Assembly: GCF_009932335.1 (NCBI RefSeq)
Contig: NZ_BLJF01000003.1
Location: 124,001 to 188,000 of the forward strand
Origin: Pseudomonas asiatica
GTDB taxonomy: Bacteria; Pseudomonadota; Gammaproteobacteria; Pseudomonadales; Pseudomonadaceae
Reading direction: 5' to 3'
Length of the DNA: 64,000 nt
Made by a program: the position numbers and the translations under genes. Below, piece after piece: positions 59,763 through 64,000 of this stretch. How positions within the stretch are numbered: the first letter of the stretch is position 1; every line of letters starts with the position of its first letter. The notes below the pieces were generated by a model. It saw only the letters and a list, made by a program, of their open reading frames with translations. It was not told the DNA's origin and ran no database searches.

Positions 59763-60476
59763 ATGAACGACCACCTGCCAAATATCCAGCCAGAACTGAT
59801 CGATCTGCCGTCGCTGGAGCGTCTGGAGCCGAAGGATCCCTCCACGCATAAACCACGCATCCTGCTGCTGTACGGATCGACCCGCGAACGCTCATTCAGC
59901 CGCTTGATGGTCCAGGAAGCTGCGCGCCTGCTGGAAGAGTTCGGCGCCGAAACCCGTATCTTCGACCCTTCCGGCCTGCCGCTCCCGGATGACGCTCCGG
60001 ACTCCCACGAGAAGGTGCTGGAACTCCGCGAGCTGATGCAATGGTCCGAGGGCCAGGTGTGGTGCTCGCCCGAGCGTCACGGTTCTATGAGCGCAGTCTT
60101 TAAGGCGCAGATCGACTGGGTACCTTTGGCCATGGGCGCCGTACGTCCGACCCAGGGCAAGACATTAGCGGTGATGCAGGTTTGTGGTGGCTCGCAGTCG
60201 TTCAACGTGGTGAACCAATTGCGCGTGCTGGGCCGTTGGATGCGCATGTTCACTATCCCTAACCAGTCGTCGGTTCCAAAAGCCTTCCTGGAGTTCGATG
60301 ATGCCGGGCGCATGAAACCTTCTTCCTTCTATGACCGGCTGGTTGATGTGATGGAAGAACTGACCAAGTTCACGCTGCTATTGCGCGACCGCCAGGATTA
60401 CCTGGTGGATCGCTACTCCGAGCGCAAGGAGTCGGCGGAAGAGCTGTCCAAGCGAGTCAATCTGCGGTCCATTTGA
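59763..60476 (+). CDS. arsH: NADPH-dependent FMN reductase ArsH
   Basis: ArsH is a flavodoxin-fold enzyme that oxidises trivalent organoarsenicals and reduces quinones. The 237-residue protein has the phosphate-binding loop [13 protein letters not shown] (about 39-51) and [20 protein letters not shown] (about 99-118), both family signatures. I start at ATG 59763, six bases after GGAG; an ATG at 59751 is also in frame. It follows arsC by 23 bases. Confidence 0.93.
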   Translation: MNDHLPNIQPELIDLPSLERLEPKDPSTHKPRILLLYGSTRERSFSRLMVQEAARLLEEFGAETRIFDPSGLPLPDDAPDSHEKVLELRELMQWSEGQVWCSPERHGSMSAVFKAQIDWVPLAMGAVRPTQGKTLAVMQVCGGSQSFNVVNQLRVLGRWMRMFTIPNQSSVPKAFLEFDDAGRMKPSSFYDRLVDVMEELTKFTLLLRDRQDYLVDRYSERKESAEELSKRVNLRSI

Positions 60477-60486
60477 GGTCATGAGC

Positions 60487-60984
60487 ATGTCACATCCCTA
60501 CTCGATGAAATCGCTGCCCCATGCCCCAGGAGCGCTAATTTTCACACCCTGCCCGGGCACCCAGGCCAGCGATCTTGCTGAAAGCCTGAAGACGCTGAAG
60601 CAGGCTGGCGCCGTGGCGCTGGTTACCCTGATGTCGGATACAGAGCTTCAGGAAAACGGCGTTGGTGAGCTTGGCGTCGCGGCCAGGCAGTATGGGTTGG
60701 AGTGGTACCAGTTGCCGATCGAGGATGATCAGGCTCCTGATCAAACCTTCGAGGCTCGGTTGGGGGAGATTCGCCACCAGTTAGACGATTTGCTCGCTTC
60801 CAACAAGGCCCTGGCCATCCACTGCAAGGGCGGCTCCGGTCGCACCGGGCTGTTCGCTGCCCGTCTGCTGATCGAATCCGGAATGCCGCGTCGCGAGGCG
60901 ATCGCTTGGGTGCAGGAGCTTCGCCCACGGGCGATTCAGAAGCCTGCGCACATCAACTACATCAACCAATTCGGCGAAGACTGA
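60487..60984 (+). CDS. Cys-based phosphatase of ars operons
   Basis: The 165-residue protein has the Cx5R active-site loop [10 protein letters not shown] (Cys113, Arg119) and an upstream general-acid region ([10 protein letters not shown]), as in dual-specificity or cyclin-dependent-kinase-inhibitor-3-type phosphatases. Genes of this type recur in pseudomonad ars operons, but the substrate is not known to me. ATG 60487 is better spaced from GAGGTC than ATG 60481. It is followed by arsO after 25 bases. Confidence 0.8.
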   Translation: MSHPYSMKSLPHAPGALIFTPCPGTQASDLAESLKTLKQAGAVALVTLMSDTELQENGVGELGVAARQYGLEWYQLPIEDDQAPDQTFEARLGEIRHQLDDLLASNKALAIHCKGGSGRTGLFAARLLIESGMPRREAIAWVQELRPRAIQKPAHINYINQFGED

Positions 60985-61009
60985 GCGCTCCAGCCAGACA
61001 GGAGAGACC

Positions 61010-62092
61010 ATGGCCACCGACGGCGAACTACTCGATGTCATCGTGATTGGCGGCGGGCAGTCCGCGCTTACGGTGGCCTATTTTCTCAAGCGGGCCAAGT
61101 TGTCGTTTCTGCTGCTCGACGCCGAAGAGGCTGCGGGCGGGGCGTGGCGCCATGGCTGGGACTCGCTGACGCTATTCTCACCCTCAGCATGGAGCTCGAT
61201 CGCGGGCTGGCCGATGCCGCTAGTCACCGAAGGTAATCCCGATAGGGATCACGTGGTCAGCTATCTGGAGCAGTACGAGGCGCGCTACGGGTTTCCTATC
61301 GTTCGCCCCGTCAGCGTTACGGCGGTGGAGCGAACCGGGCGTGGCCTTCGTGTTCGCTCGAAGGACCGCGACTGGGAAGCCCGTGCCGTCATCAGCGCAA
61401 CGGGGACTTGGAGCAAACCCTATGTTCCGGTTTATCCGGGGATAGAGCTGTACGGGGGGCAGCAAATTCACTCCGCCCATTATCAGTCACCAGAGGCTTT
61501 CCAAGGAAAGCGCGTGCTGGTCGTTGGTGGTGGCAACTCGGGGGCGCAAATCTATGCGGAGCTGTCCGAGGTCGCCGACGCAACGTGGGTAACCACGGAG
61601 GAGCCGGCGTTTCTGCCTGATGATGTCGATGGCCGGGTGCTGTTCGAGCGGGCTACCGAGCGCCTCAAGGCTCAACAGGAGGGCCGTGTTATCAACGTAC
61701 CGGTCGGCGGGCTTGGCGATATAGTCATGGTGCCCCCGGTGGTCCGGGCCCGCGAGCGAGGAGCCCTACGGTCTGTAAGGCCTTTTGTCTCATTCACGCC
61801 TGACGGGGTCGTCTGGCCCAATGGTGAGAAAACCCAGGTCGATGCGGTGATCTGGTGTACCGGTTTCCGGCCGGCTCTGGATCACTTGCGGGACTTGGAC
61901 GTGCTGGATGACAGCGGTAAGGTCGAGGTTGACGGGTCGCGCTCTATTCGCGAGCCGCGCCTCTGGCTGGTCGGATATGGCGACTGGACCGCCCTGGCCT
62001 CGGCGACGCTGATCGGCGTCACCCGTACCGCGCGCAGCACCGTAAACGAAGTAGTGGAATACCTGAACAGCTTGGAGCAGCCGGATGCATAG
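61010..62092 (+). CDS. arsO: Flavin-dependent monooxygenase ArsO
   Basis: The 360-residue protein has two dinucleotide-binding motifs, [14 protein letters not shown] near residue 12 (FAD) and [15 protein letters not shown] near 167 (NADPH). It carries the flavin-containing-monooxygenase-like segment [15 protein letters not shown] near 130. ArsO-type enzymes are common in ars operons and are proposed to oxidise trivalent arsenicals. GGAGAG precedes the ATG. It overlaps arsN1 by eight bases. Confidence 0.87.
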   Translation: MATDGELLDVIVIGGGQSALTVAYFLKRAKLSFLLLDAEEAAGGAWRHGWDSLTLFSPSAWSSIAGWPMPLVTEGNPDRDHVVSYLEQYEARYGFPIVRPVSVTAVERTGRGLRVRSKDRDWEARAVISATGTWSKPYVPVYPGIELYGGQQIHSAHYQSPEAFQGKRVLVVGGGNSGAQIYAELSEVADATWVTTEEPAFLPDDVDGRVLFERATERLKAQQEGRVINVPVGGLGDIVMVPPVVRARERGALRSVRPFVSFTPDGVVWPNGEKTQVDAVIWCTGFRPALDHLRDLDVLDDSGKVEVDGSRSIREPRLWLVGYGDWTALASATLIGVTRTARSTVNEVVEYLNSLEQPDA

Positions 62093-62645
62093 CGGAATCG
62101 AGATTCGTATTGCTGGTCCAGAAGACGCTGCAGCCATACAGGCTATCTACGCTCCGATTGTGCTCCACACTGCCATCTCGTTTGAAGAGGTAGCGCCGAG
62201 CGCGGAAGAAATGCGCCAGCGTATCGAGACGACGCTTCATACCTATCCATATTTTGTGGCTGTGCAGCAAGGTCGGGTGGTCGGTTATGCCTATGCTAGC
62301 CAGCATCGAGCGCGAGCGGCATATCGGTGGGCGGTAGATGTGACCGTCTACGTTGCAGAGGGGCAGCGTCGGAGTGGGATTGGCCGGCAGCTTTATGACG
62401 TTCTCCTGCCGGTTCTGAAGCAGCTAGGATATCGTTCTGCATACGCGGGTATTTCTTTACCGAACGAAGGAAGCGTGGGTCTCCATGAGCGACTCGGCTT
62501 TCAGCACATCGGTACGTTTTCGCAGGTCGGGTTCAAACTCGGTGCGTGGCATGACGTGGGATATTGGCGGTTTGATTTCGGTGGCGAGGGTTGTCGGCCT
62601 GAGGCTCCTACAAGCTTCTTATCCCAAATCCCGATGCCGCGTTAG
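62085..62645 (+). CDS. arsN1: ArsN1-type GNAT N-acetyltransferase
   Basis: The 186-residue GNAT protein is of the phosphinothricin-acetyltransferase-like type: [20 protein letters not shown] at the start, the acetyl-CoA-binding motif [12 protein letters not shown] near 92, and [20 protein letters not shown] near 125. ArsN1 enzymes acetylate the arsenical antibiotic arsinothricin and the related phosphinothricin. Its place at the end of an ars operon supports this reading over a general acetyltransferase. The last 25 residues are a non-conserved tail. Confidence 0.82.
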   Translation: MHSGIEIRIAGPEDAAAIQAIYAPIVLHTAISFEEVAPSAEEMRQRIETTLHTYPYFVAVQQGRVVGYAYASQHRARAAYRWAVDVTVYVAEGQRRSGIGRQLYDVLLPVLKQLGYRSAYAGISLPNEGSVGLHERLGFQHIGTFSQVGFKLGAWHDVGYWRFDFGGEGCRPEAPTSFLSQIPMPR

Positions 62646-62809
62646 AACATGAGGTCCATTTTGAAGGGTCCATTTGAGCGGCCGCTGAGCGTTTCGTCAC
62701 CAGGGCTTGAATCTGAGCTAGCGTGTTGCGAAGACACGTCGGCGGCCTAGAAGACTCGATGGAACCATCAGAGATATGATCCTGCGATCACAACTCGAAG
62801 GTGGCCTCT

Positions 62810-63808
62810 ATGCCATACCCCGTAAAGCCATGGGCAGAAATAGCTCAGCATTATCAGCGCGGTACCATCTTGTTGGGCAACGGCGCGAGTATCGCTGTGT
62901 CGCAGAGTTTTGCGTACCGCTCACTGCTAGAACATGTCAGGGAAAATGAGCTGCTCCAGAACGACGTGGCGCGTCTGTTCGAGTTTTTTGAGACAGAAGA
63001 TTTTGAGCTAATTCTGCGGGTCGTCTGGCAAGCATCCAACGTCAACAAATCGTTGGAGATCCCAGATCAGCGTACCCACGAAGCCTACGTGCGCGTCCGG
63101 GATTGCCTGATCCAGGCAGTGCGGGATGTTCACCCTGAATATCACCAGATCACCGATCATCTGCCGAACATGTACCGGTATCTGAAGGAGTTCGACACGG
63201 TCTTGTCGCTAAACTATGACCTGCTGGTTTACTGGACGGTGGCCTATGGTCTCAACATCCCGGACGGCCATATGTTCAAAGACTGCTTCGTCGATGGCGG
63301 GGTATTCGATGACGACTGGCGTCGATTCCGGAAGCTGTACAAGGAGCGAGTGAATACGTTGGTGTTCTACCCCCATGGCAGCTTAGCTTTATGCCGCAAC
63401 AACATAGAGGAAGAGTTCAAGATCCGCGCATTGGGCGGCGGCTTGCTGGAAGCCATTCTTCAGGAGTGGAAAAACGAGCGTGTGGTACCGCTGTTTGTCA
63501 GTGAAGGAACCATGCGTCAGAAGGTAGCTTCGATTCAAAATAGCTACTACCTGTCGACTGTCTATCGAGAGGTGCTTACGGCGCCCCGGAAGACACTGAC
63601 ACTGTTCGGTTGGGGCTTGGGGGAGCACGACAGGCATTTGCTCAAGCGAATGAAGGGGACGGGCATTGAGCGCGTAGCCGTCTCAGTCTTTCGGGGATAT
63701 CAGCCTTATTGCAACATGGCTTACCAAATCATTCAGGATGACCTGGGGCCAGTTGACGTCGATTTCTTCGACAGTGAGAGCCCGGGCTGCTGGGTTCAAC
63801 CCGAATAG
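62810..63808 (+). CDS. DUF4917 SIR2-like protein, possible defence gene
   Basis: The 332-residue product has SIR2-like nucleotide-binding features: ILLGNGASIAVS near the start, VLSLNYDLLVYW near 133, and LFGWGLGEHDRHLL near 265. These match the DUF4917 group. SIR2-domain proteins often act as NADases in anti-phage systems, but no partner gene is present. I start at ATG 62810 (GAAGG eight bases upstream); a GTG at 62801 is in frame. It is the last cargo gene before the distal end. The 164 bases before it show no gene. Confidence 0.7.
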   Translation: MPYPVKPWAEIAQHYQRGTILLGNGASIAVSQSFAYRSLLEHVRENELLQNDVARLFEFFETEDFELILRVVWQASNVNKSLEIPDQRTHEAYVRVRDCLIQAVRDVHPEYHQITDHLPNMYRYLKEFDTVLSLNYDLLVYWTVAYGLNIPDGHMFKDCFVDGGVFDDDWRRFRKLYKERVNTLVFYPHGSLALCRNNIEEEFKIRALGGGLLEAILQEWKNERVVPLFVSEGTMRQKVASIQNSYYLSTVYREVLTAPRKTLTLFGWGLGEHDRHLLKRMKGTGIERVAVSVFRGYQPYCNMAYQIIQDDLGPVDVDFFDSESPGCWVQPE

Positions 63809-63868
63809 CGGGCAGGACATCCACTCCTGAAATCTCAGAGGTGGCTGTAAGGCCCGTCATTACTGGGC

Positions 63869-64000
63869 TAGACAGTTTTTATTCTCTGGCGCATTTGTCC
63901 GAGTCAACGGTTTTGGGGGCTCGCGACAGTTTTGCGTTTACTCCGAATCGGGCTGAAGGCCACGGAAACTGGGCCTCTTTGCGACAGTTTTAATTCTCTA
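63869..64000. repeat. Distal transposon end with three spaced TnsB-type repeats
   Basis: Three copies of the terminal motif occur in inverted orientation to the glmS-proximal ones: AGACAGTTTTTATTCTCT (about 63870-63887), GCGACAGTTTTGCGTTTACT (63923-63942) and GCGACAGTTTTAATTCTCTA (63981-64000). Spacing is 54 and 58 bases. Wide spacing is typical of the Tn7 left end. The outermost repeat ends at the window edge. By comparison with the other end, about six further bases (reverse complement of TAGATT) are expected before the terminus. Confidence 0.85.

Larger units (their letters stand above)
23890..64000. mobile_element. Tn7-like transposon in attTn7, carrying copper and arsenic resistance
   Basis: The element starts about 25 bases after glmS and reaches the right edge of the window, about 40.1 kb. 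It is defined by shared terminal repeats of the form GGGAATTAAA-CTGTCGC, inverted between the two ends, and by tnsA-tnsB-tnsC with a TnsD-like and a second TniQ-family protein. Close-packed repeats at the glmS side and spaced repeats at the far side match the right/left asymmetry of Tn7. Cargo: HEPN/Toprim gene, cyclic-di-GMP genes, an IS66 element, cop/cus, ars and a SIR2-like gene. The far terminus is probably 5-10 bases beyond position 64000. Confidence 0.9.

Overview
The window is the replication-origin region of a Pseudomonas chromosome, almost certainly of the P. putida group, with a large Tn7-like transposon inserted behind glmS. The gene order recF-dnaN-dnaA / oriC / rpmH-rnpA-yidD-yidC-mnmE / mnmG-rsmG-parA-parB / atpIBEFHAGDC / glmU-glmR-glmS is the conserved pseudomonad oriC neighbourhood. 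The high G+C third positions and the P. putida-type REP sequences agree with this.

Positions 1-23864 are core genome. recF (partial), dnaN and dnaA run leftwards from oriC (about 2.88-3.36 kb). rpmH and rnpA (ribosome and RNase P), yidD and yidC (membrane insertion) and mnmE run rightwards. A second cluster of DnaA-box-like sites precedes mnmG-rsmG-parAB. The complete F1Fo ATP synthase operon follows behind a strong candidate sigma70 promoter. glmU, the DeoR-type regulator glmR and glmS provide UDP-GlcNAc precursors.

From about 23.89 kb to the end of the window lies a Tn7-like element in the classical attTn7 position, about 25 bp after the glmS stop. The glmS-proximal end has two close 18-bp repeats and the distal end has three spaced ones, the same asymmetry as Tn7. 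The outermost distal repeat runs into the last base of the window, so only a few bases of the element are missing. The core machinery is a short TniQ-family protein, a full TnsD-like target selector, and an overlapping tnsA-tnsB-tnsC operon. There is no tnsE, no cas gene and no CRISPR array.

The cargo has four blocks. (i) 31.9-41.9 kb is a mosaic: a HEPN/Toprim-type protein, a MHYT-GGDEF-EAL cyclic-di-GMP enzyme with a BdlA-like PAS-PAS chemoreceptor, a complete IS66-family element, an inverted duplication that includes IS66 and Toprim-gene fragments, a DUF488 protein convergent with an unknown gene, and an orphan AbrB-like protein. (ii) 42-56.9 kb is copper/silver resistance: copA and copB with small metal-binding proteins and a His-tailed cytochrome c, copRS, a CusCBA efflux pump with CusF, a Cys-rich copper-storage-like protein, and two small PtrA/DUF2790-type proteins. 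CopR-box-like palindromes tie these units together. (iii) 57.1-62.6 kb is arsenic resistance: a frameshifted acetyltransferase, then arsR-arsB-arsC-arsH-phosphatase-arsO-arsN1. (iv) A SIR2-like DUF4917 gene sits just inside the distal end and may be a defence gene.

The points most worth following up are the second TniQ protein beside a possible structured RNA, the DnaA boxes upstream of tnsABC, the 33-bp-arm palindrome after tnsC, and the two candidate defence genes at the two edges of the cargo.
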